DNA of 6,952 nucleotides from Acidobacteriota bacterium (GTDB lineage Bacteria; Acidobacteriota; Terriglobia; UBA7540), in NCBI GenBank assembly GCA_003224635.1, contig QHZK01000303.1:1-6952 (forward strand), in the 5' to 3' direction. The notes beneath the pieces were generated by a model. It did no database searches. It worked only from the letters and a program-made list of their open reading frames with translations, and was not told the origin of the DNA. Positions 1 through 5,871 of this stretch are shown piece by piece. The position numbers and the translations under genes were made by a program. How positions within the stretch are numbered: position 1 is the first letter of the stretch; the number at the start of each line of letters is the position of its first letter.

Positions 1-1
1 G

Positions 2-1315
2 CAGATCTCGAACGCGGTCCTTTCCCGGCACAACTTCATCCTGCTCGGGCTGCGCGGCCAGGCCAAGAGCCGCATCCTGCGCTCGCTCGTAATGCTGCTC
101 GACGAGGAGGTCCCGTTCATCGCCGGCTGCGAGATTAACGACGACCCCTTGGAGCCCATCTGTCGCGCCTGCCACGAGCGCCTGGAAGAGTGCGGGGACG
201 CGACGCCCATCGACTACCTGTCGCAGGAGCAGCGTTTCGTCGAGAAACTGGCCACGCCCGACGTGACCATCGCCGACATCATCGGTGATCTCGACCCCAT
301 CAAGGCGGCGCGCGGCGGGCACGCCCTCTCGAGCGAGCTCACGATTCACTACGGGCTTCTGCCGCGGGCGAACCGCGGCATCTTCGCCATCAACGAGCTT
401 CCTGATCTGGCGGGGAAAATCCAGGTGGGTCTCTTCAATATCATGCAGGAGGGAGACGTCCAGATTAAAGGGTATCCGGTGCGGCTCCCTCTCGACGTGG
501 CGCTCGTCTTCACCGCCAATCCTGAGGACTACACGGCGCGCGGCAAGATCATCACGCCGCTCAAGGACCGCATTGGCTCCGAAATCCGCACCCACTACCC
601 GTCGGCCATCGAGCACGGCATGGCGATTACGGCGCAGGAAGCCTGGACCGACCGCGAGAGCGACGCTCGCCCGCTGATCCCGCAATTTGTGCGCGAGGTC
701 ATTGAGAGCATCGCTTTCGAGGCGCGCCAGGAGAAGAAGATCGACAAGCGCAGCGGCGTCAGCCAGCGGATGCCCATCACCTGCCTCGAGAATGTGGTTT
801 CGAACGCCGAGCGACGCGCGCTCAGGAACCGGGAGTCGAAGGCCGTGGCGCGCCTTGCCGACGTCTATGCAGCTCTGCCGAGCCTGACGGGCAAGTTCGA
901 GCTTGAATACGAGGGCGAGATCAAAGGCGCCGACAGCGTGGCCCGCGAAATCATCCGCGCGGCCACGGCCCGCGTCTTCAAGAAGTATTTCGATGGCGTC
1001 CCGCTTCACCCCATCGTGCAGTGGTTCGAGCTGGGAGGCAATCTCAAGTATGCCGAGGGTGCGCCGGCGGAAGAAATCTTCGGGCAATTCAAGAAAATCC
1101 AGGGCTTGCTCGAAAGGACTCAACCCCTGGGCGTCAAGCCCAAAGACGATCCGGCGATGCTGGTGGCGGCCGCCGAGTTCGTGCTCGAAGGACTTTACGC
1201 GCTCAAGAAGATCAGCCGCAATGAGGAACTGGGCTACCACGTGGAACATCGCCGCGCCGAGCCCGCCGCGGAAGAGCCGGGCCCGGTCAGCTCGCGCCGG
1301 CGGCCGCTGAATTAG
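2..1315 (+). CDS. MoxR/magnesium-chelatase-like AAA+ ATPase (5' end missing)
   Basis: The open frame runs in from the left edge, so the start lies outside the window; 437 codons are visible. Numbering from the first visible codon, GLRGQAKS (16-23) is the Walker A (P-loop) region, with Ala where the classical motif has Gly. GIFAINELPDL (about 126-136) is the Walker B region, with Asn131-Glu132 instead of Asp-Glu. TANPEDY carries the sensor-1 Asn (173), and LKDR ends in a likely arginine finger (Arg190). Cys43, Cys54, Cys57 and Cys64 lie in an insert after the P-loop strand and could bind a metal. MoxR and ChlI/BchI-type ATPases work with VWA-domain partners as chaperones or metal-insertion motors, and a VWA gene follows downstream, which supports that role. 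The first in-frame ATG (position 92) lies after the P-loop and is not the true start. Nothing here indicates chlorophyll synthesis. The family is fairly sure; the substrate is unknown. Confidence 0.88.
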   Translation, partial: QISNAVLSRHNFILLGLRGQAKSRILRSLVMLLDEEVPFIAGCEINDDPLEPICRACHERLEECGDATPIDYLSQEQRFVEKLATPDVTIADIIGDLDPIKAARGGHALSSELTIHYGLLPRANRGIFAINELPDLAGKIQVGLFNIMQEGDVQIKGYPVRLPLDVALVFTANPEDYTARGKIITPLKDRIGSEIRTHYPSAIEHGMAITAQEAWTDRESDARPLIPQFVREVIESIAFEARQEKKIDKRSGVSQRMPITCLENVVSNAERRALRNRESKAVARLADVYAALPSLTGKFELEYEGEIKGADSVAREIIRAATARVFKKYFDGVPLHPIVQWFELGGNLKYAEGAPAEEIFGQFKKIQGLLERTQPLGVKPKDDPAMLVAAAEFVLEGLYALKKISRNEELGYHVEHRRAEPAAEEPGPVSSRRRPLN

Positions 1316-1330
1316 CGGATCAGGGTATAA

Positions 1331-1336
1331 GAGGAG
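1331..1336 (+). promoter_or_regulatory. Ribosome binding site of the 31-codon small ORF
   Basis: GAGGAG lies 6 nt before the ATG at 1343. It is the main reason to accept that very short frame as a translated gene, since the larger VWA gene behind it has no comparable site. Confidence 0.55.
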
Positions 1337-1342
1337 ACGAAG

Positions 1343-1438
1343 ATGCCTGATGACGAAAAGGAACGCGTCGAGCGCATGGAGCGCAACATGGAGTTCATTG
1401 TGGAGAAATACATCAGCAGCCGTAACGGTGGGACGTAA
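1343..1438 (+). CDS. Small charged 31-residue protein between ATPase and VWA genes
   Basis: This short frame has an ATG start, a TAA stop and a GAGGAG Shine-Dalgarno sequence 6 nt upstream. The product is mostly charged and helix-prone: after MPDDEK comes a run rich in Glu, Arg and Met (RVERMERNMEFIVEKYI), ending in a polar tail. The spacing of hydrophobic residues suits a short amphipathic helix or coiled coil. It starts 27 nt after the ATPase stop and ends 30 nt before the VWA start, so it is probably co-transcribed with both. No family was recognised. An adaptor or stabilising peptide for the ATPase/VWA pair is possible, but this is inferred from position only. It could also be a leader peptide coupling translation to the VWA gene, which lacks a clear ribosome binding site. 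Confidence 0.5.
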   Translation: MPDDEKERVERMERNMEFIVEKYISSRNGGT

Positions 1439-1468
1439 AGCGACCGTCCTCCGACAACTGGGTTGCGA

Positions 1469-2728
1469 ATGAAGTTTATCAAGTATTCCAAATTCTCCGG
1501 CGACCCCTTCGAGGGCTTGAGCGCGGAGGACCTGCTTCAGCTCCTGCAGGATTTCCTGCTCGGAAGCGGCTTCGATAGCCAGTATTACAACTTCTACGAG
1601 ATGGACCCCGAGCGTACGATGGAGCAGCTTCACCAGGCGCTCCTCGAGGCCATGAGCGACCGGGGGATGATCCCGCAGGGGCTCCTGGATCAGTTGCTCA
1701 AGAACGCCGAGAACTACCAGGACTCGAAGCTTTCCGACTTAATCAACAAACTGCTCGAACGGCTGTCGGAGGAGGGATACATCACCATCGAGCAGCCGCG
1801 CGCGGAGCCGGGCCAGCTCAGCCAGCCGCGCGAGGGTGGGCCGATGTCGGGCCCGGAGGGCAAGGCGAAGTTCGAGATCACCGACAAGGCCCTCGACTTC
1901 CTGGGTTACAAGACGTTGAAGGACCTGCTGGGGTCGCTCGGCAAGTCCAGCTTTGGCCGGCACGACACACGCGAGCTTGCGACCGGCGTTGAATCGCACG
2001 GGGCGACCAAACGCTACGAGTTTGGCGATACGCTGAACCTGGACGTCAACGCCACGCTGCTCTCGGCCATCGCCCGACGCGGTTTCGAAATGCCGCTCGA
2101 CCTCGAATACCAAGACCTTCAGGTGCGCCAGTGCGAGTACCAGAGTTCCTGCGCCACGGTGCTCATGCTCGATTGCAGCCACAGCATGATCCTTTACGGC
2201 GAGGACCGCTTCACGCCCGCCAAGAAAGTCGCGCTCGCCCTGACGACGCTGATCCGCACTCAATACCCGGGCGATTCTCTGCACATGGTGCTGTTCCACG
2301 ATTCGGCGGAGGAAATTCCCCTGGCCGAGCTCGCGCGCGTCCAGGTCGGGCCGTACTACACCAACACCCGCGAGGGACTTCGCATGGCGCAGCGCATACT
2401 TTCGCGCCAGAAAAAAGACATGCGCCAGATCGTCATGATCACGGACGGCAAACCCTCGGCCTTGACGCTGGAGGACGGCAGGATTTACAAGAACGCCTTC
2501 GGGCTTGATCCCCTGGTGGTCTCGGAAACCTTGCACGAGGTCGCCCGCTGCCGGCGCAACGGCATCCTCATTAATACTTTCATGCTGGCCTCCGACTACG
2601 GCCTGGTTAACTTCGTCCAGAAAGTTACCGAGATTTGCCGCGGCAAAGCCTATTTCACCACGCCTTACACCCTCGGACAGTATCTGCTGATGGACTATAT
2701 GCAGAAAAAGGTGAAGCACATCCACTGA
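1469..2728 (+). CDS. VWA-domain protein, partner of the MoxR-like ATPase
   Basis: This is a 419-residue protein if started at ATG 1469. A TTG two codons earlier (1463) is in frame, but neither start has a convincing ribosome binding site; ATG was preferred. The N-terminal half (about 1-150) is helical and acidic. It is followed by a Gly/His-rich linker (FGRHDTREL, then YEFGDTLNLDV) of the kind that precedes the VWA domain in ChlD-like partners. The VWA domain covers roughly residues 228-400. Its metal-ion-dependent adhesion site is intact: D235-x-S237-x-S239 (DCSHS), Thr298 or Thr300 in YYTNT, and Asp326 in ITDGKP. There is no signal peptide or membrane segment, so it should be cytoplasmic. 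In MoxR- and Mg-chelatase-type systems the VWA subunit binds the ATPase ring through this Mg site and recruits the substrate. The gene order here suggests the same division of work. Confidence 0.88.
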   Translation: MKFIKYSKFSGDPFEGLSAEDLLQLLQDFLLGSGFDSQYYNFYEMDPERTMEQLHQALLEAMSDRGMIPQGLLDQLLKNAENYQDSKLSDLINKLLERLSEEGYITIEQPRAEPGQLSQPREGGPMSGPEGKAKFEITDKALDFLGYKTLKDLLGSLGKSSFGRHDTRELATGVESHGATKRYEFGDTLNLDVNATLLSAIARRGFEMPLDLEYQDLQVRQCEYQSSCATVLMLDCSHSMILYGEDRFTPAKKVALALTTLIRTQYPGDSLHMVLFHDSAEEIPLAELARVQVGPYYTNTREGLRMAQRILSRQKKDMRQIVMITDGKPSALTLEDGRIYKNAFGLDPLVVSETLHEVARCRRNGILINTFMLASDYGLVNFVQKVTEICRGKAYFTTPYTLGQYLLMDYMQKKVKHIH

Positions 2729-2731
2729 TCT

Positions 2732-2762
2732 ATTTTCGATTTTGGATTTTAGATTTTCGATT
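2732..2762. repeat. Heptamer tandem repeat ATTTTNG x4
   Basis: Four consecutive 7-bp units are present: ATTTTCG, ATTTTGG, ATTTTAG and ATTTTCG, then a partial ATT. They begin 4 nt after the stop codon of the VWA gene. Only the sixth base of the unit varies. The tract is strikingly AT-rich in this GC-rich window. Read in another phase the units fit TTNGATT, similar to heptanucleotide short tandem repeats known from cyanobacteria. It could also weaken transcription past the VWA gene, but no stem precedes the T-rich parts. Confidence 0.8.
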
Positions 2763-2780
2763 CCACGGGGAGGGCGGGCC

Positions 2781-2808
2781 GTCAGTAACTGACTACGGAC
2801 AACGGACG
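2781..2808. repeat. Short degenerate heptamer repeat ACKGACN x3
   Basis: After GTCAGTA come three 7-bp units: ACTGACT, ACGGACA and ACGGACG. GTCAGTAACTGAC is itself a near-perfect inverted repeat. The 10-nt string GACAACGGAC recurs, inverted, at 6734-6743, which links this tract to the large repeat at the right end of the window. It sits in the 150-nt spacer between the VWA and redoxin genes. The rest of that spacer (2809-2866) shows no other clear element. Confidence 0.6.
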
Positions 2809-2866
2809 TGAGTCATTCCGTGAGCGCCAACCGTTTGGTAAAAATACGGAATTAGGGGGACTACTT

Positions 2867-2872
2867 GGAGGA
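2867..2872 (+). promoter_or_regulatory. Strong ribosome binding site of the redoxin gene
   Basis: GGAGGA lies 6 nt before the ATG at 2879 and fixes that start. It suggests efficient independent translation after a 150-nt spacer, so the redoxin gene probably has its own promoter rather than belonging to the ATPase/VWA operon. Confidence 0.7.
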
Positions 2873-2878
2873 AGACCT

Positions 2879-3373
2879 ATGTCCACGGTAGCCGCCGGCA
2901 AGACCGCGCCGTCCTTCAATCTCGCGAGCACGGACGGCAACGCTTACTCCCTCAGGGACGCCCTAGCTCGCGGACCGGTGCTCGCAGCGTTCTTTAAGGT
3001 CTCGTGCCCGACCTGCCAGTACACGCTTCCGTTTCTCGAGCGCCTGTACCAGCAGTTCCGCGCTCAGAACCTTCAGCTCTGGGGCGTCTCGCAGGACACC
3101 GCCCGCGACAGCCAGCGGTTCGCGAAAACTTACGGCGTCACGTTTCCCATCCTGATCGATGAAGAACCGTACGAGACCTCGCAGGAGTATGGACTGGAAT
3201 ACGTCCCCACGCTTTTTCTCATCGCTGCGGACGGCCAAGTGCAGATTTCGAGTGATGGCTTCTCAAAAGTGGACCTGCTCGAAATACAGAAGTATTTCGC
3301 CAAACACTTTTCCGTGACTCCTCCGTCCCTGTTCTTGCCCAGCGAAAAAATACCCGAATACAAGCCCGGCTGA
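2879..3373 (+). CDS. TlpA/redoxin-like thioredoxin-fold protein
   Basis: This 164-residue protein has the layout of the redoxin/AhpC-TSA/TlpA group. An N-terminal AGKTAPSFNL strand is followed by a DG turn, then FFKVSCPTCQ with the redox pair Cys43-Pro-Thr-Cys46, and EYVPTLFLI with the likely cis-Pro110 facing the active site. These residues suit a thiol-disulfide oxidoreductase; CxxC spacing favours a TlpA/ResA-like reductase over a classical 1-Cys or 2-Cys peroxiredoxin. There is no signal peptide or membrane anchor, so it probably acts in the cytoplasm, unlike most TlpA proteins. About 30 residues after the fold form a Pro-rich tail (SVTPPSLFLPSEKIPEYKPG). The start is supported by GGAGGA 6 nt upstream. 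The neighbours give no clear partner. The fold is certain; whether the substrate is a peroxide or a protein disulfide is not. Confidence 0.85.
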   Translation: MSTVAAGKTAPSFNLASTDGNAYSLRDALARGPVLAAFFKVSCPTCQYTLPFLERLYQQFRAQNLQLWGVSQDTARDSQRFAKTYGVTFPILIDEEPYETSQEYGLEYVPTLFLIAADGQVQISSDGFSKVDLLEIQKYFAKHFSVTPPSLFLPSEKIPEYKPG

Positions 3374-3386
3374 GGGTCGAAGAGCT

Positions 3387-3403
3387 AGGCTTGGTTCAAG
3401 CCT
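3387..3403. terminator. Possible bidirectional terminator hairpin
   Basis: AGGCTTG-GTT-CAAGCCT is a perfect 7-bp stem with a 3-nt loop, 13 nt after the redoxin stop. It lies in the 96-nt gap between two converging genes, where a shared terminator is expected. No T-run follows on either strand, so it is not a textbook intrinsic terminator. A further CAAGCC at 3361-3366, inside the gene end, could pair with the left arm instead. Confidence 0.4.
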
Positions 3404-3469
3404 GAGTAAGGAGGACTGCCGAGGTCTCCGTGCAGATTCTCGTGCGGCGGGCGTATAGAGCGGTGGCGG

Positions 3470-4009
3470 TCATCTCGCCGCAAGCTCTACCCAGTAACGG
3501 CCCAAGTACAGGCGGGCTGGCTCACCCTTGCTCAGGACCACCTGCAGCGGTCTCGGCAGTTTGATCTGGGCGTCTCTCACTGCGGCGCAATCACCGACCT
3601 TTTCCCCGGCCTGGTCGTAGAGGAAGAATCTCGCGCCTTCTGAGCTATCGGGCGCCGGCCTATCGAGACCGAACCCGTAACTTCCCACGCCGAGCTGAAC
3701 TCCGCAGACTGAAACAGCGCCCTCCGCGATCACCATTCCGATGTATTTCTTTTTGATTTGCGAGCTGTAACCTGAGGTATCGATCAGCGCGAGGAGCAGG
3801 CGCGCGCCGGCCGGCGTCTTCAGCAGGACGGCGTTGCGTTTTTCCGTCGGGATGGCGTTGCCCTCGAGGTAAAAATCCTTGGGCACGGCGGAGTCGAACT
3901 CCTTGCCGCTTACCTGCACGAACGCGCTCTGGCCAAACGCCTGCTCCGGGCAGGCGCACAGGGCGACGCCGATCAAAGCGAGACCAGCGATCGCTCGCGT
4001 TTTCCTCAT
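3470..4009 (-). CDS. Secreted protein of unknown function
   Basis: This 179-residue protein starts at the ATG at 4009, which has AAGGGAG 4 nt upstream. The same frame is open further upstream, but only this start gives a proper signal peptide: MRKTR, a hydrophobic core (about 7-20), then AFG before Gln27 as a likely signal peptidase I site. Cys18 and Cys20 lie at the end of the core; LCAC is a poor but possible lipobox, so a lipoprotein cannot be excluded. The mature part is mainly beta-strand in character, with no transmembrane segment. It holds two cysteines (102 and 141) that could form a disulfide in the periplasm. The segment around 47-58 (YLEGNAIPTEKR) and the Gly-rich one at 102-114 look like conserved cores, but no named family was recognised. 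The PH-like gene lies 94 nt upstream on the same strand and may be co-transcribed. Confidence 0.8.
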   Translation of the reverse strand: MRKTRAIAGLALIGVALCACPEQAFGQSAFVQVSGKEFDSAVPKDFYLEGNAIPTEKRNAVLLKTPAGARLLLALIDTSGYSSQIKKKYIGMVIAEGAVSVCGVQLGVGSYGFGLDRPAPDSSEGARFFLYDQAGEKVGDCAAVRDAQIKLPRPLQVVLSKGEPARLYLGRYWVELAAR

Positions 4010-4103
4010 GGTTCTCCCTTGGGCGGGTTCTTGGCGAAATACTGGTCGAGGCCCGCCGCACCTCGGCCACGCCACGGCAGCGATCGCGGTCAGCGCCACG
4101 GCG

Positions 4104-4496
4104 TTACCCTCGGCACTCCGGAGTTGAGGCCCTCGACTCGGAGCCTGGCGCGTTCGGTTGAAACCGCTCGATGAGTTCGCGGATACGCTGCGCGTCCCGC
4201 TTGCGGTGGCCGTGGCTGACAATAGGATTGGAGCCGCCCGACGAGTCGATTCGTATCTCGGACCAGATGAGGCCGGTGCGGATGTTCACGGAAGCCACTT
4301 TGGCCATGGCAATACTCTCTTCGTCGGCGCCGAAGAAGCGCGGCGTGACGCGCAAGACGTGCCGCGGGGTGATTTCTATTCGGACCGGAAACAACAAGTT
4401 CCCTGCCGTCCATCGGCTCGCCTTGAAAACGTATTTTTCCTCTTGCTCCGCTGACGCCTGCACACTCCTCCTCTCAAGCCCTTGCAATTCTGCCAT
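4104..4496 (-). CDS. Small protein resembling bacterial PH-like domains
   Basis: This protein of up to 130 residues has no signal peptide or membrane segment. Residues about 21-112 read as a beta-rich domain (KYVFKASRW, then FPVRIEITPRHVLRV, VASVNIRTGLIWSEIRI) closed by an amphipathic helix (RDAQRIRELIERF). That is the strand-strand-helix order of bacterial PH-like (bPH) domains; the match is by pattern only. The last 18 residues look disordered. The start is uncertain. ATG 4496 has no ribosome binding site, whereas GTG 4463, eleven codons in, is preceded by AGGAGG 3 nt away; the domain is intact from either. It lies between the aminotransferase and the secreted-protein gene, all on one strand, but a 142-nt repeat-bearing gap separates it from the aminotransferase. 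The function is unknown. Confidence 0.75.
   Translation of the reverse strand: MAELQGLERRSVQASAEQEEKYVFKASRWTAGNLLFPVRIEITPRHVLRVTPRFFGADEESIAMAKVASVNIRTGLIWSEIRIDSSGGSNPIVSHGHRKRDAQRIRELIERFQPNAPGSESRASTPECRG
4467..4472 (-). promoter_or_regulatory. AGGAGG site favouring an internal GTG start
   Basis: On the - strand AGGAGG lies within GAGAGGAGGAGT, 3 nt before GTG at 4463-4461, in frame with the PH-like gene. The upstream ATG (4496) has nothing comparable. The spacing is shorter than usual, so the annotated ATG is retained, but the true protein may be 119 residues long. Confidence 0.4.
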
Positions 4497-4540
4497 CGCT
4501 CGAAGCTCGAGGCAAGCAATGCGGACGCCGCGGCCGGCTT

Positions 4541-4659
4541 TAGTTTGGTAGTTTGCTGAAACTCTGCGCGCTGGTTACCGGCTGAGGGCTGAAAACTGAA
4601 AACTGGCAATCGACAGCAATGGACTCGACTCCTGTCAACTACTGACAACCGACGACTGA
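4541..4659. repeat. Cluster of 7/8-bp degenerate tandem repeats
   Basis: Three sub-tracts fill most of the spacer between the PH-like and aminotransferase genes. TAGTTTG occurs twice at an 8-bp step (4541-4555). The units CTGAGGG, CTGAAAA, CTGAAAA and CTGGCAA follow at a 7-bp step (4582-4609). CTACTGA, CAACCGA and CGACTGA also run at a 7-bp step (4639-4659). The last sub-tract lies inside the 3' end of the aminotransferase gene and encodes its final six residues and stop. The 14-nt string CAACTACTGACAAC at 4636-4649 recurs inverted at 6738-6751. The remainder of the gap (4497-4540) shows nothing recognisable. Confidence 0.7.
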
Positions 4660-5802
4660 CAGCAGCGCGTCGATGTCGCTCTCGTTGTTGTAAAGGTAGG
4701 GCGACACTCGGATCATGCCGTGTCGCAAGCTGACCGCGATGTGGCTGGCCACCAAGCGCTGGTGCAGTTTCTCGGTGGCTTCGAGCGAGCCGGCGCCGAA
4801 GGCGACAATCGTCGAGCGGCGCTCCGGCTGGGCCGCGGCGGACAACCCGCAGCCACGACTGCGCAGCCCCTCGATCAGGCGATCGAGCAGGCGCGCGCAG
4901 TGCCGCGTGACCGTCCTGACGCCGGCGCGCTCGACGTATTCGAGCGAGGCGTCGAGGCCGTGGAGGTTCAAGAAATTCGCGGTCCCCGGCACGTCGAAGA
5001 TTCGGGCTGCTTTGGGAAGCGTGAGGTCCTCCACGGGGAGCGAGTCAAAATTCTCACTGCCTTCCGCAGACATCCAGTTCACAACCTGCAAATCGAGGCG
5101 GTCCTGGACCTTCCAGCTCAGGTAGGCGAAGCCCGTGTCATAGGGGCCGAGCAACCACTTGTAAGCCGCCGCGGCCAGGATATCGACCGGGAGGCCGTGC
5201 AGGTCGAGATCGAGCGCGCCCACGCCTTGCGTCCCGTCGACCACGAACAGCGCGCCATGCCGGTGCGCCAGTTCGCCCAGCGCGGCCAGATCAGCCCGCA
5301 CGCCCGTTGTGTACCCCACCCAATCGAGAGCCAGGATGCGCGTGCGCGGAGTGAGCGCCCGGGCGACGTCGTCCGTGTGAATATAACCGTGGCGAGGCGC
5401 AAGCACCGAGACCCGCACGCCCCGCCGGCGCAGGTGAAGCCACGTGAACAGATTCGATGGGAAGTTGGCGCTCGAGACCACGACCTCGTCGCCCGGCTTG
5501 AGGTCGAGCCCGGTGGCCGCAATGCCGATACCCTGCGTGGCGCTGTTCGTCAGCGCGATCTCCTCGGCGTCGGCTCCATTCAGCCGCGCCAGCCGGGCGC
5601 GCACGCGCTCCGGCAGGTCGAAGTAATCGCGCTCGCCCAGACGGTCCGGACGAAACTTCAAATCGCAGGACTCATGAATGCGCGCGACCGTTGCGCGCGG
5701 GAACGGGCCCTGGTAGGCGCAGTTCAAGTAGACGCTGGGCGAAAAGTCCGCAAAGTCCCGCCGGTAATTCTCCGCCGGCCTGCTGGCATCGAGGGTTGCC
5801 AT
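4639..5802 (-). CDS. Class V aminotransferase (PLP-dependent)
   Basis: This 387-residue protein is near the usual length for fold-type I, class V enzymes. Ser87-Ala88-Thr89 suits the PLP phosphate site, Asp189 in VVDGTQG the ring-nitrogen contact, and Gln192 the ring oxygen contact. Lys215 in AYKWLLGP is the Schiff-base lysine, Gly273-Thr274 come from the partner subunit, and Arg365 in IRVSPYLYN should bind the substrate carboxylate. NFPSNLFTW (113-121) replaces the EHHxN stretch of cysteine desulfurases, and there is no catalytic-Cys loop. It is therefore closer to the isopenicillin N epimerase-like branch than to SufS/IscS. The natural substrate cannot be read from sequence; no biosynthetic neighbours help. 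The ATG start has AGAGGA at 5806-5811. The last residues (SVVGCQ) are encoded by short repeat sequence, so the ancestral C-terminus may have differed. Confidence 0.9.
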   Translation of the reverse strand: MATLDASRPAENYRRDFADFSPSVYLNCAYQGPFPRATVARIHESCDLKFRPDRLGERDYFDLPERVRARLARLNGADAEEIALTNSATQGIGIAATGLDLKPGDEVVVSSANFPSNLFTWLHLRRRGVRVSVLAPRHGYIHTDDVARALTPRTRILALDWVGYTTGVRADLAALGELAHRHGALFVVDGTQGVGALDLDLHGLPVDILAAAAYKWLLGPYDTGFAYLSWKVQDRLDLQVVNWMSAEGSENFDSLPVEDLTLPKAARIFDVPGTANFLNLHGLDASLEYVERAGVRTVTRHCARLLDRLIEGLRSRGCGLSAAAQPERRSTIVAFGAGSLEATEKLHQRLVASHIAVSLRHGMIRVSPYLYNNESDIDALLSVVGCQ

Positions 5803-5844
5803 GCTTCCTCTTAGAAGTCCCGGGTACGCGCCGACGACCGCAAA

Positions 5845-5862
5845 GCGGGAGCAAGCTCCCGC
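5845..5862. repeat. REP-like palindrome GCGGGAG/CTCCCGC
   Basis: GCGGGAG-CAAG-CTCCCGC is a perfect GC-rich inverted repeat (8 bp if the loop is only AA) in the 69-nt gap after the sigma-like gene and before the aminotransferase. Read on the - strand it starts 10 nt past the sigma-like stop and is followed by TTTG, so it could end or attenuate transcription. Its form resembles dispersed REP elements, but only one copy is present here, so the repeat nature is inferred. Confidence 0.6.
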
Positions 5863-5871
5863 ACTCCAAAG

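Noticed and set aside
1739..2725. 328-codon open frame on the - strand
   Set aside because: It lies wholly antisense to the VWA gene, whose MIDAS motif is intact; long antisense frames are common in GC-rich genes, and its translation shows no recognisable domain.
2..2728. Magnesium chelatase for chlorophyll synthesis (ChlI/ChlD)
   Set aside because: The Walker motifs are atypical, the VWA protein lacks an AAA domain, and no tetrapyrrole or photosynthesis gene is present.
3429..3550. GTG-started + strand frame after AGGAGG-like sequence near 3410
   Set aside because: The spacing from the purine stretch to the GTG is far too long, and the frame is mostly antisense to the secreted-protein gene.
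4010..4222. N-terminal extension of the secreted-protein frame to 250 residues
   Set aside because: The extension overlaps the PH-like gene and would bury a typical signal peptide inside the protein; ATG 4009 has its own ribosome binding site.
4639..5802. SufS/IscS cysteine desulfurase
   Set aside because: No catalytic Cys loop, no EHHxN motif and no iron-sulfur assembly genes in the neighbourhood.
4720..5814. 364-codon open frame on the + strand
   Set aside because: It is antisense to the aminotransferase, which has all its PLP-binding residues; the + strand translation is Arg/Gln/Val-rich and shadow-like.
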